From contig JAWHQI010000228.1 of assembly GCA_033032865.1 (NCBI GenBank), positions 3,324,501 through 3,388,500 of the forward strand: 64,000 nucleotides of DNA, in the 5' to 3' direction. Below, piece after piece: positions 31,290 through 41,886 of this stretch. The DNA is from Dactylorhiza incarnata (lineage: Eukaryota; Streptophyta; Magnoliopsida; Asparagales; Orchidaceae). The notes under the pieces were generated by a model. It did not search any database. It worked only from the letters and a program-made list of their open reading frames with translations, and had not been told where the DNA came from. Position 1 is the stretch's first letter. Each line of letters begins with the position of its first letter. The translations under genes were made by a program, and so were the position numbers.

Positions 31290-32389
31290 TGATGCGCAAA
31301 ACTATATCCGCAAATGACAACGACAAGTATACCGTATCGAATGTAGTATAGGTTATAAAAACCAAGGTCGTATTAGACTCGAGGCGGTTGAGTACTCTTA
31401 CTTCAAGAAAGTCTCTATTATTTTATCAAATAAAACTTTGGGTTGGTTTGAAAAAAGAAAATAAAACAACGAAGAAAGAGAAGAATGAGAAATAAGAGAA
31501 AAGGAAAAACTATTTTATTGATAAAAGAAATTACAAACTATGAAAAGGAAGCTACAAACTATTTAATTGAAAATACAAATTGCATAAAGAAAGAGGATTG
31601 CAAGAACTACTAAAAATATGAAAATAAAAACATGAAATGAAAGTTTTAATCCTAAAAATTCGTCCCCTGGACATCTGGAGAAGCTCCCTTTAAATAGGTA
31701 GAAATTTGATGTTATACGCCCTTGGTCACGCCCGTGACCAAGGGGCGTGTAGGGGGCGTGATCTGTGCTGGCGGAGAGGGCGTGTAGGGGGCTGATCTGT
31801 GCTGGCGGAGAGGGTGCGTTCTGACTTTAATGCAGGCATTTCAGACGCGTCACGCCCTAGGTCACGCCCGTGACCTAGGGCGTGTAACCTTTAAATGTGC
31901 TGCTGGCGGGAAATCTATGGCGGGAAGGCGCGCGGGGCAAGCCACGCCCGTGACTGGATGTCACGCCCCCTGGTCATGCCCGTGACCTGGGGCGTGTAAG
32001 GCTTGATCTCAGCGGTTCTGATTTGTCTCAGTGGTTCTGCTTCGTCTCAGCGGTTCTGCTTCGTCTCAGCGGTCATGACATTGGGTCACGCCCTTGGTCA
32101 CGCCCGTGACCTAGGGCGTGTACTTGGCGAACTCTTCACGGAACAACCCCGGGGTGGCAGAAGCAGGTCTGGAACACATCTTTGGCTGTCACGCCCTTGG
32201 TCATGCCCGTGACCTTGGGCGTGTACTTGACAACTTTGCTCAAAATGCCCAGAAATCCTGAAAAACACAGAAATGGCTTAAGTTAGTTTATAAAATTAAA
32301 AGGGAACATATTAAATAAGAAAATACATATAAATTATATAAATTCATATTAAAATTATACTAAAAGATGAGTACAAAAAGTACTCATCA
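31290..32389 (-). repeat. 5' LTR of element C (right)
   Basis: Same ends as the left LTR. It is longer because of a 34-bp local tandem duplication (31746-31780 and 31781-31814). It has five GC-rich palindromes between 31714 and 32224 and TCTCAGCGGTT-type repeats at 31994-32075. Confidence 0.9.
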
Positions 32390-33675
32390 ATGCACTATTC
32401 TCATGCTTATCATATACTACAGTTGCACTATTATCTTGATTATCATATACTATAAACACCATTGTTGAGTTCTTGCTAAGAGGATTTCTTATTATCAAAA
32501 GGGAGAGATTGTTGGACATGTGTGTCACATCCCTTTGTTTGAGAATAACAAATCTCATATTGTATTTGATCTTGCTTGTCGTGTGTTTATAGTGTACATG
32601 AACTATAGGTGCAATACTCCACAGGTTGAAAGCAGCATGGAACCACATTTTTGAACTGAAGCGTTACCGCAGGCGCTAGTAGCTACCGTCTGGCGCTAGA
32701 TCCAACCCGTGCCACACCGCCATGCCGCGACGGTTACATAACTGCCTTTATACGACCGCAATCGCGGGCATTAGGAGCTACCGTAAGCGTTAGCACTACC
32801 GCAGGCGCTATCTCTAGATCGTGAACAACACCACGCCGCGACAGTTTCATAACCGTCCCTACACGAATGCTACCGCGGGCATTAGGAGCTAGCGCGGGCG
32901 CTATCGGCAAGCTCTATAAATTGAAGCTTTCTCTCTCGTTTTGTATGATCATCCCAGGGAGAACTCCTGTGCCAAATTTCAAGAGTTGTTACTCTGCCGA
33001 AAAGTCTTCTCCCACTCATAGCTAAAGAAGATTTCTGGAGAAGGAAGCCAACGCGCTACTTCCGAAGAACGATCGCTTCAACCTCGCTTATGCTACAGCG
33101 GTCTTTCATCATCAACTCCAGAAAATCTCATAGAGGGAGTTTTTATTTGTATTATTTCTTTATTGTGAATCCTTATAGGTAAATCGCCTTGTATTGGCGA
33201 CTAGGTCCTTGCGCGGCTTAGGTGGAATTCACCATGTGAGTTGGCGACTAGGTCTAGGTGATTAGATCTAGGGGTGCTCGAGGCCATATCCGGGGAAGGA
33301 TTGGCTAGAGCGGCTTGAGGCCATATCCGGGGAAGGATAGGCTAAAGCCAACCGGTTCATGGGGATACGAGTCGGTGTAGAAAAGGAAAAATCATTTTCA
33401 TTTGTACGCCTCCGATTTCTAGCGATATTGAAATCAAATTTATGTAAACACCTTTTTATATAATACAATCATGTATCTATTTGTGTTTACTTGATTTCTT
33501 TCATTTGGTGTAAATTATAAAATTGCAAATTGCATTAATTTCTTCTTTTAGCTAAATTGTTATTTTGCTCTCATTTACTCTAAAAATAATTTAGTAAGTT
33601 GCATAAATATTTACAATAATTTTTATTCCCTTATTCACCCCCCCCCCCCCTCTAAGGGCGCCAATCGATCCAACA
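32390..33675 (+). mobile_element. 3' end of Copia element X with its 3' LTR
   Basis: It resumes X after element C. A PPT (AAAAGGGAGAGAT) precedes the LTR at 32510-33675, which runs from TGTTGGACATG to GATCCAACA. The LTR shares ends, a TATA-like TCTATAAAT (32913-32921) and the C-run plus CTCTAAGGGCGCC with the B LTRs, but diverges in the middle, so X and B are related subfamilies. GACCA (33676-33680) would be the target duplication; its partner is off-window. Confidence 0.85.
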
Positions 33676-33954
33676 GACCAGCCCTAGACTACCAACTCAA
33701 ACCTCAAATAACAACAATTAAGGTAAAGCTAACCATTCAACATCACTAATTACCAAAAATATAAAGAGGGTTAAAAGAGTTCTGGAGAAAAAACATAGTC
33801 AAGGGGGGAAGAGCAAACCACCACTTGCCTTAACTCGAATCACCAGAAAACGGCTTCTCAAGCCCTCCACGTCAAGGATCGGCTCAAACACGGCCTAAGC
33901 ACGAAGAATCTATGAAGATTTGGATAAAAATAGGGTTAGGGCCGCTAACCCTAG
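33676..33954. other. Unassigned flank between X and D
   Basis: 279 bp with no gene. It ends in CCTAG, the target site of D, and continues at 57684. A minus-strand splice-like pattern and similarity of style to LTR sequence were noted, but nothing can be assigned. Confidence 0.4.
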
Positions 33955-35530
33955 TGATAGTGCATTATTTATAGTTATTTTTATATAATATTTTAATAGT
34001 AATTAATTAGTTTTTAAATAATTTTTGTTTAATATATATCTAATTTACTTTATTTTGTGTTTTCAGGTAATCTGGGGTTGCTAATAACAAATTCAAGCCC
34101 ACAGCCGTGTTCATGGGAAATACCAGAACAAATCTGCAAAAATCCTCAGTACACGCCCCAGGTCACTGGCGTGAGCTGGAGGCGTGACCATGGTCACGTC
34201 CGTGCTCCGCTTTCAGCTCCCAGAAATCGCTGCCACGTCGGATTAAGATTACACGCCCCAGGTCACGAGCGTGACCAAGGGCGTGACCAGGGGCGTGACC
34301 TTCACATCACGGGCGTGACTCGCCAGATATGCATTCAATACAAGCAATTTCCGTCGCCGAGCCGTTCCAGTTTACACGCCCTTGGTCACGGGCGTGACCA
34401 AGGGGCGTGACCTCTCCCGCAACTGCCAGATTAACTCCAGATCACGCCGTTTCCCGCCGTTTCCTGACTCGGTCAAGACACGCCCTAGGTCACGGGCGTG
34501 ACCTAGGCCGTGACCCGTCAAGATGATCAATTTTGGCGGTTTTTCTTCCACAACGTTCCGGGGCTTTAATGACGCAGTTACGCAGCTTACACGCCCTTGG
34601 TCACGGGCATGACCAAGGGTGTGACTCACCAATTTTCTGCCTATAAAAGCCAGCTACTGCCAAAGTGATGGGAATGCAGTCCATGCTTAGTTTGGATCGT
34701 TTCTAGTATAGTTTTCTGCATTTTTCTTAGTGTAACTTTATTTTATGTCTTGTCTTTTTAATTCCTAGCTTAGATTTACTTTACTTGCAATTGCACTTTT
34801 CTTTACATAGAAATAAAAATGTCTTTCTTCTCAATTATGTTTTGCTAATTTTATTTACATTTGATCGGATGAATTCTTAAGTAGTGGTATTTAGTAATCT
34901 CTTTTTTATAGTTTGGTTTTCGAAAACTAGGATTTATCTTTGAATTAAATTGCTTCGAATTCATATGTCGTGAATATGTTTCTCGATCTAAGATCCGTAT
35001 GCTAGTGATCGAGAGATCCATGCAAACGAGGAGATCACTCAAATATAAAAAGATTTGCATGCATTTCTCGAGAGAGGGTGACGCAAATCTTCCGGATTGG
35101 AATCAAATCCAATAGTGGGGCTCACCGCGTAAAGCAAGCTTAGGAGTTTCGACTGGCCGAGGGGTCTTAATCGATCAACCTAAGGTTAGGTGGTAGTTCT
35201 CTCGAGAGAGACTCTATCATATTTTGGGAACCTCCACGGTCAAGTTTGTCTAAATCCATTTCTTATGAATTCTAGATTTACTAAGTATTTTACTTAAGAA
35301 GGATTCTCGATCAAATGTCTCCTTTCTTTTATTATTTCTTTTATAAAAACCTTTTAAATATTTTTCCGATAAAATAATAATAATTTGCGTGAGTAGAAGT
35401 ACTCAACAACCCCGTGGAATATGACACTTGATATTTATTTCTAAATATCCTACGCTATGAATGATAGGTGCTCTTACCCATAGTTCGTAGAATTTGGAGA
35501 AATTATTTATATCCTAAATTTTACGTATCA
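33955..35530 (+). repeat. 5' LTR of element D
   Basis: Ends TGATAGTGCATT and TTTTACGTATCA. Five GC-rich palindromes lie at 34152-34187, 34252-34285, 34375-34408, 34479-34512 and 34590-34623, just upstream of a TATA box (CTATAAAAG, 34641-34649). That places them in the promoter half. Confidence 0.9.
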
Positions 35531-35536
35531 AGTTTT

Positions 35537-35554
35537 TGGCTCCGTTGCCGGGGA
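35537..35554 (+). other. Primer binding site of element D (tRNA-Asp type)
   Basis: TGGCTCCGTTGCCGGGGA matches the complement of the plant tRNA-Asp 3' end except for one base (T for G at position 5). Confidence 0.8.
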
Positions 35555-35689
35555 ATTTTTGTTGATATTTTGAAAGCGTAAATTTTATTACTTTTATCAT
35601 TCTTTTTCTCCTCCCCATATCTCTTTTTACTTTTTCTTTTAAAATTCCATTTTATTAGGTAACGGTTGTCTATTTTTCTTTCTAAAAAA

Positions 35690-36671
35690 ATGATGTTATC
35701 ACAATTGGCCGCAAAAGTTGCCGAACTTCAAAATAAAGTCATTCTTTTGGAAGCCGCACGAATGCGCCAAATTATTTGTCTTTTTTGTGGGGGGTCATCA
35801 TTCTAGTGAGGAATGCTATTTTTCATTTCAAAATTTTTCTCATGAAAATCAAATTAATTTTTCTAATGAAAATTATAATTTTTATAATGAAAATAATAAT
35901 TTTTATGAAGAAAAAAATATTTCTTTAAATAATGATGCGGGTGAATTTACTTCTTGCACTGATGTTGATTATTCATGGTGGCAAGGTCACCCAGATAGTT
36001 TTCAGTGCGAAGAAGAAAATTCCTTCAATCATGATTTGCATTCCTCGCCTTTTCGGCAAAGTTATTCTTCTTATGATCATGAGAATTTTCCGAATTTTAT
36101 TTCTCCCACTTTAAATGCTTATTCTCATGATCAAGAAGAGCATTTGTACCAAGGATTTTGCAAAGACATGGAGACACTGGGCGAATTAGAAAGTGAAAAT
36201 TTTTCTTCTTCTCCTTCGCCCGCCCTTTCTTCTCTTTCTCACGAATTTATAATTTGTGAAGAAATTGTGTCCCGTGAATTTAATTCCCTTGGTATTGATT
36301 TTTCTGATAAAAATTTTATTTTTGAAAATAAACAACCGGAGCTTAATCATGTGTTTTCGCAAGTGACTCCTCCTTGTGAAAAATTTTCTGACTCGCTTAA
36401 TTTTGATTCTTTTGATACTAACAATTTTTATGTAGAGGATGAGTCGTTGCAACCAAACGTCTTCACCGATCCATTTGCCGCTCATCTCCAACAATCCAAA
36501 TTACCTGAGGTATGTATAGGTAATTTGGATTCACAATTTGAAGCTAACGGACAACGAAAGAATCAAGAGTATAGCGGAGGAGTAGCCGGGCGACCGACTT
36601 CGGCATGCTCACCTGAGCGTGAATTAAGGGAGTTGCCTGTGCATTTTCAATTTTATTTTCCTTTTTCCTAA
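35690..36671 (+). pseudogene. Acidic gag-like protein of element D
   Basis: The frame opens with MMLSQLAAKVAELQNKVILL, a likely coiled coil homologous to the C protein. A one-base change in a G-run near 35800 then shifts it, splitting the knuckle (CLFCGG then HHSSEEC, a CX2CX3HX4C pattern across both frames). From there it is open to 36671. Residues are rich in Asn, Phe, Ser, Glu and Asp. DYSWWQGHPDS appears once, against two copies in C. The C-terminal half is well conserved with C: NFYVEDESLQP, PFAAHLQQSKLPEVCI, SGGVAGRPTSA, ELRELPVHFQF. Probably a reduced Athila-like gag. It is followed at once by the conserved stem-loop. Confidence 0.7.
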
Positions 36672-36675
36672 CAAT

Positions 36676-36728
36676 AACCGTCTAGCTTAAAGACGGGAAA
36701 AAGAAAGCGCTCTTGGGAGGCACCCCTT
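36676..36728 (+). promoter_or_regulatory. Conserved stem-loop just after the D ORF stop
   Basis: AACCGTCTAGCTTAAAGACG with CCGTCT/AGACGG arms, then a purine-rich run, GCGCTCTTGG and GAGGCACCCCTTG. It corresponds to C at 29515-29568. Element E inserted at its last bases, with target CCCCT at 36723-36727. Confidence 0.65.
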
Positions 36729-37910
36729 GTTGAATTTTTGAAGTGGTGTGGAGGAGACCGGACGGTCTGGTTTGGGAGACCGCGGAGACCGCGCGGCTTG
36801 TATAGGTTATCTGCCGGTCTGGCTCTGCCGGGTTGTCCTGGCGGTCTGCTGGTTGTTCCGGTCTGTTCTTGGTAGCTGTGGTTTGTTCCCGAGTAGGTCT
36901 TCTGGTTTGCCTGGCCCCCTTATTGGAAGACCGGGCGGGTTGTTCCTATATGAACGTCTACCCGGGCGGTCTATATTGGTGATCTGGCGACTTGGTTGAA
37001 GTCGGCCAGATGGTTCTAGCTTGCTCCTGGTGATCTAAGGAAGGAGCGTTGTTGAGACCGCACGGCTTGTGCGCGGTCTCGTGTTCGCGCGGCCTGTGTG
37101 CGATCTTGTCTGCTGATCTGCGTCTTGGTCGGGTGATCGTCCAAGAGGTCTGTTCGCGCGGTCTGTCTTTTGAAGACCGTTCGCGATCTGATGGGTGGTG
37201 ACTGTATCCCAGTTTGTGCGGTGACGACATCCGTCCACCCGCCTATAAATAGGGGTGCATGGCCCGTCATTCCTAACAAGAACTGTAAGAACCAGAGCCC
37301 GGATTGTTTCTTGCGGTCTCAAGTTTGAGTTCGCGCGACTTGGATGCGAGTTAACCTTTGTTGTGTTCGCAGGTTTGCGGTTAGCAGGGTGCGGTCTCCT
37401 TCCTTGGTGATTTCCGGTGGCTTGAATAAACAGTTCGTCTGCGGTCTGTCAGCGAACTGGGTTATTGTGTTTTTATGCTGTTCGCAGCGAGCTCAGTGAT
37501 CAGGCGACCTTCAGCGGTTAGGCCGTCTGAGTTGCGTTCTGGCGACAGCTTCAGTTCTTTGTTCCAATAAGCTTCAGTTCGTGCGGTCTGAGGTGCGGTC
37601 TTGCAGTGTTGGCAGTCTGTCCGGTTTCTGTTCGTGCGATCTCAGGGCAAGCCGGGCGAGTTCTGGAGTGGTGCGGCTTGTGCGGTCTGAGCTTGTCTAG
37701 CCGCCAGCTTTGCATTTTTGGTGTGTCTTGTTCTTCTCGTCTCCGTGATTCTGATGAATCATGTCTCGCCATGTATACCTCGCATTGTAAAGCAGTTCTA
37801 TTTCAATAAAGATTTCTTGTGTTGTTGTGTGGCATTGTGGTTGTTTGGCTATAACTCTTGTTGATACAACTCCTGCTTACTCCTAAACGGTCCAATCAAA
37901 ATTTTTAACA
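36728..37910 (+). repeat. 5' LTR of element E
   Basis: Ends TGTTGAATTTTTG and ATTTTTAACA. TATA box CTATAAATA at 37243-37251. Rich in GCGGTCT and AGACCGC words throughout. A polyadenylation-like AATAAA lies at about 37805. Confidence 0.95.
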
Positions 37911-37922
37911 TGGTATCAGAGG
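37911..37922 (+). other. Primer binding site of element E
   Basis: TGGTATCAGAGG directly abuts the LTR and matches the initiator tRNA-Met site over 11 bases. Confidence 0.9.
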
Positions 37923-37999
37923 GAGGTTTCTGGAGTGGATAAGCAGTGATCAACTAGAGTTGTCATCGTCTTTGTGAAGAAGAGACCACATAGATTGCC

Positions 38000-38326
38000 A
38001 TGGAAGGTGGATGCGCAAGAGGTCTTGGTATTGAACTCCTCACATCGACTAACTTTAAAAAGTGGAAGTCGTGTATGGAGAGTTACTTGCTTGGCGAGGA
38101 TCTATGGGAGGTAGTTGGCGGAGAAGACACATAAGAGGTGTTTCTAGCAGGAGATAATATGGCAGAGGTGAGACTTTGGAGGAGGACGAATGCTAAGGCT
38201 GAGTTCACTCTTAAGAGGGCTATCTCACCGGAGCTGTTTGATCACATCATCGGATGTAAATTTGCTGCTGAGATTTGGACATCCTTGGATGGATTGTTCA
38301 ATAAGAAGAATGTAGCGAGGCTACAG
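38000..38326 (+). pseudogene. Copia gag of element E, N-terminal part
   Basis: The ATG at 38000 opens with a glycine-rich start, then FKKWKSCMESYLLGEDLW, a Copia gag/UBN2 signature, and AEIWTSLDGLFNKKNVARLQ at the break. A TAA at 38132 (after GEDT) interrupts the frame. Element F is inserted at 38327, and the frame resumes at 49703. Confidence 0.85.
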
Positions 38327-39718
38327 TGTTGGAGCAACCCTTTTACTGTCTTGGGCTAGGATCGCTATGTACTGATTAGGATCAGTTGACCCCATTATAT
38401 AGTTTAAGGGTCAAGTCTTAAGGCTGATAAATTAGCTAGAACCTAAGATAAAATCTAAGGTTCCCAGCGGTCAACAAATGGCTAGCAGTGCTCGACAGAT
38501 GGCTCCCAGCGTTCGACAGTTTTTGTTGCCAGCGCTCGACAGTTTCCAGCCAGCGTTCAACATCTTCTGGACAGCGCTCGACAGTTTCCAGCCAGCGTTC
38601 AACATCTTCTGAACGGCGCTCGACAGATTATAGCCAGCGTTCGACAGATCATTTATTGAAGCCCAGATTTGTTATCAGCTACATTCTATTTATCCTAACA
38701 GCAAAACGACGACAATAACGGATCTATTTAATATCTTTGGACGTATTCTGACAGATAAGGAAGGATATTAAACTCCGTTAATATATTCCCTTCTTTCCTT
38801 TTTCCAAGACAGCAATAGCCGTTGACATTTAATGAAAAGGAATCTTTCACGGCCAAGGAATTAAAGGACCTGCCAGAGTCATTTGAGTCGACAGAATTCA
38901 AACATCATTCTATTACAGAATACAAAGGATATATACAGCAGAAAAAGAAGAAAGAAACAATAGACTTCTCAGCAAGTATTTTTTTTTTCTCTTCTTCTTC
39001 TTCCACAAGTAGCACAAAATTTCTTCTGAGAACATCTTCCTCAAGAGCATTCTCTCAGAATCTGCTGCAAATTCAGATCTTCTAAAAGAGCAACAAGCAA
39101 TCTGAAGAACCTGTTCTTCCAGATCAATCTGCTACAGGAGATCTTAGTTTTCAAGAGAAAGCTTCTCCATCTTCTGTCAAATACTTCAATCAGACAGGGG
39201 GAGCTTTACAACAACATCCACTAGAGTCTTCTCTCAGCATCTTGACAGAGAAGAACACTATAAACTCTTTCTTACCTCTCTTGTACAGGGTTAATACTCC
39301 CTCAAAAGTGTACCTCCTTGGTGGCAAGACACCTAATCAAAAAATCTAGTTGGTTTTCAGCACCTGAACAAAAGCTCTGTGGTGTGTGGACACCTGAACA
39401 AAAATCCCTTGGTGTGAGGGCACCTGATCAAAAATCCTAGTGGATTCCTACCAAGGGTGGTAGAAGAGTAAACGTACCCAGATTTATTGGGGAACTACTA
39501 TAGCTCCTTGTGTCTTCTGTGTTTGGTTATTTTCTGTGCTTGTGCTGTTTGTTGTGTGATTTCATTTACTTAATTTTTCTGCTTACATAATTCTCTCACT
39601 GCTTACACTTATATATAATACTATTTTAATTCCGCTATAAAAACTAAGGAAAAGTTTTAATACTCTATTCACCCCCCCCCCCCCTCTAGAGTAACTTAAG
39701 ATCTAACCTCCACTTTCA
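38327..39718 (+). repeat. 5' LTR of element F
   Basis: Ends TGTTGGAGCAAC and CCACTTTCA. It has repeated CAGCGTTCGACAG/CAGCGCTCGACAG words at 38468-38650, a TATATA box at 38940-38945, and a C-run before CTCTAGAGTAAC near the 3' end. Confidence 0.95.
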
Positions 39719-39720
39719 AT

Positions 39721-39732
39721 TGGTATCAAAGC
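39721..39732 (+). other. Primer binding site of element F
   Basis: TGGTATCAAAGC, two bases after the LTR, one mismatch to the initiator tRNA-Met site. Confidence 0.85.
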
Positions 39733-39831
39733 CAGGTTGATCTCACTTACAGACTAACATCTGGATCACAAAGATCAATTAGATCTTAATTTAATTTAGA
39801 GTTTCTCTTTATTTATTTTTGTTTAAAACTC

Positions 39832-41879
39832 ATGGCACAAAACAAGGAATACTCAAGCACAAGACCTCCTATGTGCAATCTTAGTAAGTTTGCACTGTGG
39901 AAAGCAAGGATTAGGCTCTACATGAATTCTATTGATGAGGATATATATATGTCTATTTTGACAGGACCTCCACCAGCACAAGAACAATCATCAACCAATG
40001 TTGTACCTCCTCCAGGACACATAGATCCATTGAGGAAATACAAGAATGCAGATGCCAAAGAAATGAATATATTGGCACAAACCATGTCAGATGATATATT
40101 CCAAAAAGTTGCTGAGTGCACTTCAGCAAGAGATATATGGAATACCCTAACTGTAATTGTTGCAGGTTCTGCTGATGAAAGGAAAGACAGAAGATCACAC
40201 CTGATCTGTATGAGAACTTCAAGAAAGGTGATGAAGAATCGGTTGCAGACATGTACACTAGGTTAAGTGTAATTATAAGTGAACTCAGGACTCTGGACAA
40301 GGAAATCTCATTAACAGAGATTAATGACAAGATCCTAATGTGCTTCCCTAGCACTTGGGATTCAAGGATATGGCCAATCAAGGAAGCCAGAAGTCTCAAT
40401 GAGATCACCACTGAAACTTTGTTGGGCAAGCTCAAATCTTATGAGCAGCTCATCAAGTCCAGGGAAGCTGAAGCATCCACTTCATCTCCAGCACCAAAGA
40501 AAGAGAAGAGCATAGCTTTCAAGGCAGCTGATGCAGAAGAAGAAAAGGCTCCAAAAGATGATGAACTCATGAGCCTCATAGCCAGAAGATTCTAGAAAAT
40601 GGCTAAGAATGATTTCAGAAGGAAAGAATCCAGATCAAGAGATAAGCAAAGGTATGACAAATCAACTCCTAAAGAAGTTATTTGTTTTGGTTGCAGGAAA
40701 TCTGGACACTACTTGACAGAATGTCCAGAGAAGCAAAAGAAAGATAAGAAAAAGGATAAAGAAGAAAAGAGAAGCTCCAGCATGTCTTCCTCCCACAAGC
40801 ACAAAAAGAAGGGAAGAGGATTTATAGCAGAATCCTGGAGTGACACTGAATCTGAATCATCATCCAGCTCATCTGATGATGATGAAGAAAAATCAAAGGA
40901 AAATGACCAATGTCTAATGGCCATTTATGACTCAGACAGTGAGTCAGGAAATGCTTCTTCATCCAGTGATGATGAATGCTATGAAGAAGATAAGAACTTC
41001 TGCATGATGGCAATCAATGCCTCAGCAAAGAATTCTGATGAAGAAGAATCAGAAGCAGAAGCAGAAGATAATGCAGACCAGGTAATATCTAGTTTTGATT
41101 TCAATTCTAGTGAATTCAAAGATGAATTCAAAGGTCTTTGCTTAGATTTAATCAAATCTGAGAAAGAGATAATCTCTCTCAGAAATCAGTTGGCTGAAAT
41201 GAATCAACTGGTTGCAGAAAATGTTAATCTTAAGAAAGATTTAACTGCCTCTAGAGAACACATTATTCTCATTGAGAACAAGTTGTCTAAAGCTAAGGAA
41301 TATGAAGAATTCCTCAATGGCAGTAGTGTTAAGCTGATGGACATCACAAGAACAGTGAATGCTAGATTTAATAGCAAGCTGGGTTTGGGTGCATCATTAA
41401 GTGATCCATACCTTCTTAAGAAAAACATCCTCTCTACTCCAGTGATATTCAATTCTACTAAGAGCAAAGAGGCTGTAGAAGTGAATAAAGATGTTTCAAG
41501 CAAGTTTGTAGAGAATAAAAGAATTCAGAAGAATTCGTCGAACGAAGCTCGACAAAAAGATTTCAATCTGTCGAACGGCGATCGACGAAAACTGAAAATA
41601 GATGTTCAGTATAGTAATTACATAGACATTGTTCGACGAAATCAAGCACATTCGTCGAACGGCAATCGACAAATTTACTCAAATCTGTCGAACAAACACT
41701 ATACACAGAATGTCAGGAATTCTAATTCTAAACACACTAAAAATCCTTTTACTGAGTGGACAATACCTCCAAGGAGATATCATCCCAAAGGCTATAAGGA
41801 TCAGCCTGAAATGTCGTTTATTTCAGATTTCTGTGGAAATACAAAAAGACCCAAGGTAATCTGGGTCAGGAACAAATAG
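39832..41879 (+). pseudogene. Copia gag of element F
   Basis: It starts MAQNKEYSSTRPPMCNLSKF, with the gag core FALWKARIRLYMNS and ARDIWNTL. A frameshift near 40180 moves to the frame of 40251-40595 (EINDKILMCFPSTWD), and after one TAG at 40593-40595 the same frame continues. The zinc knuckle is CFGCRKSGHYLTEC (about 40684-40725), followed by a Ser/Asp/Glu-rich segment and a coiled-coil-like segment (about 41130-41340). A Ser/Asn-rich tail is encoded by iterated TCGAACGGCGATCGACGA-like DNA (41537-41690). It ends PKVIWVRNK before pol, which is in another frame. Confidence 0.85.
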
Positions 41880-41886
41880 ATTTGTT

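Larger units (their letters stand above)
27096..32389 (-). mobile_element. Gag-only LTR element C (Athila-like, tRNA-Asp primed)
   Basis: A complete 5.3-kb element inserted in X with an exact ATGCA duplication (27091-27095, 32390-32394). Its minus-strand orientation is set by the primer site next to the right LTR and by the PPT (plus-strand AACACCCCCATACTT at 28164-28178) next to the left LTR. It encodes one acidic Asn/Ser-rich gag-like protein (29573-30967) and no pol. The tRNA-Asp primer site and the CX2CX3HX4C knuckle are both traits I associate with Athila elements. It is a close structural relative of D. Confidence 0.9.

Noticed and set aside
34057..34632. Open frames through the D LTR palindromes on both strands
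   Set aside because: HARD/GRD-type repeats come from translating the GGTCACGGGCGTGACC words; present in both LTRs.
36748..37809. Arg-rich and Cys/Leu-rich open frames in the E 5' LTR (also in the 3' LTR)
   Set aside because: They occur in both LTRs, overlap on both strands and reflect the GCGGTCT-rich composition.
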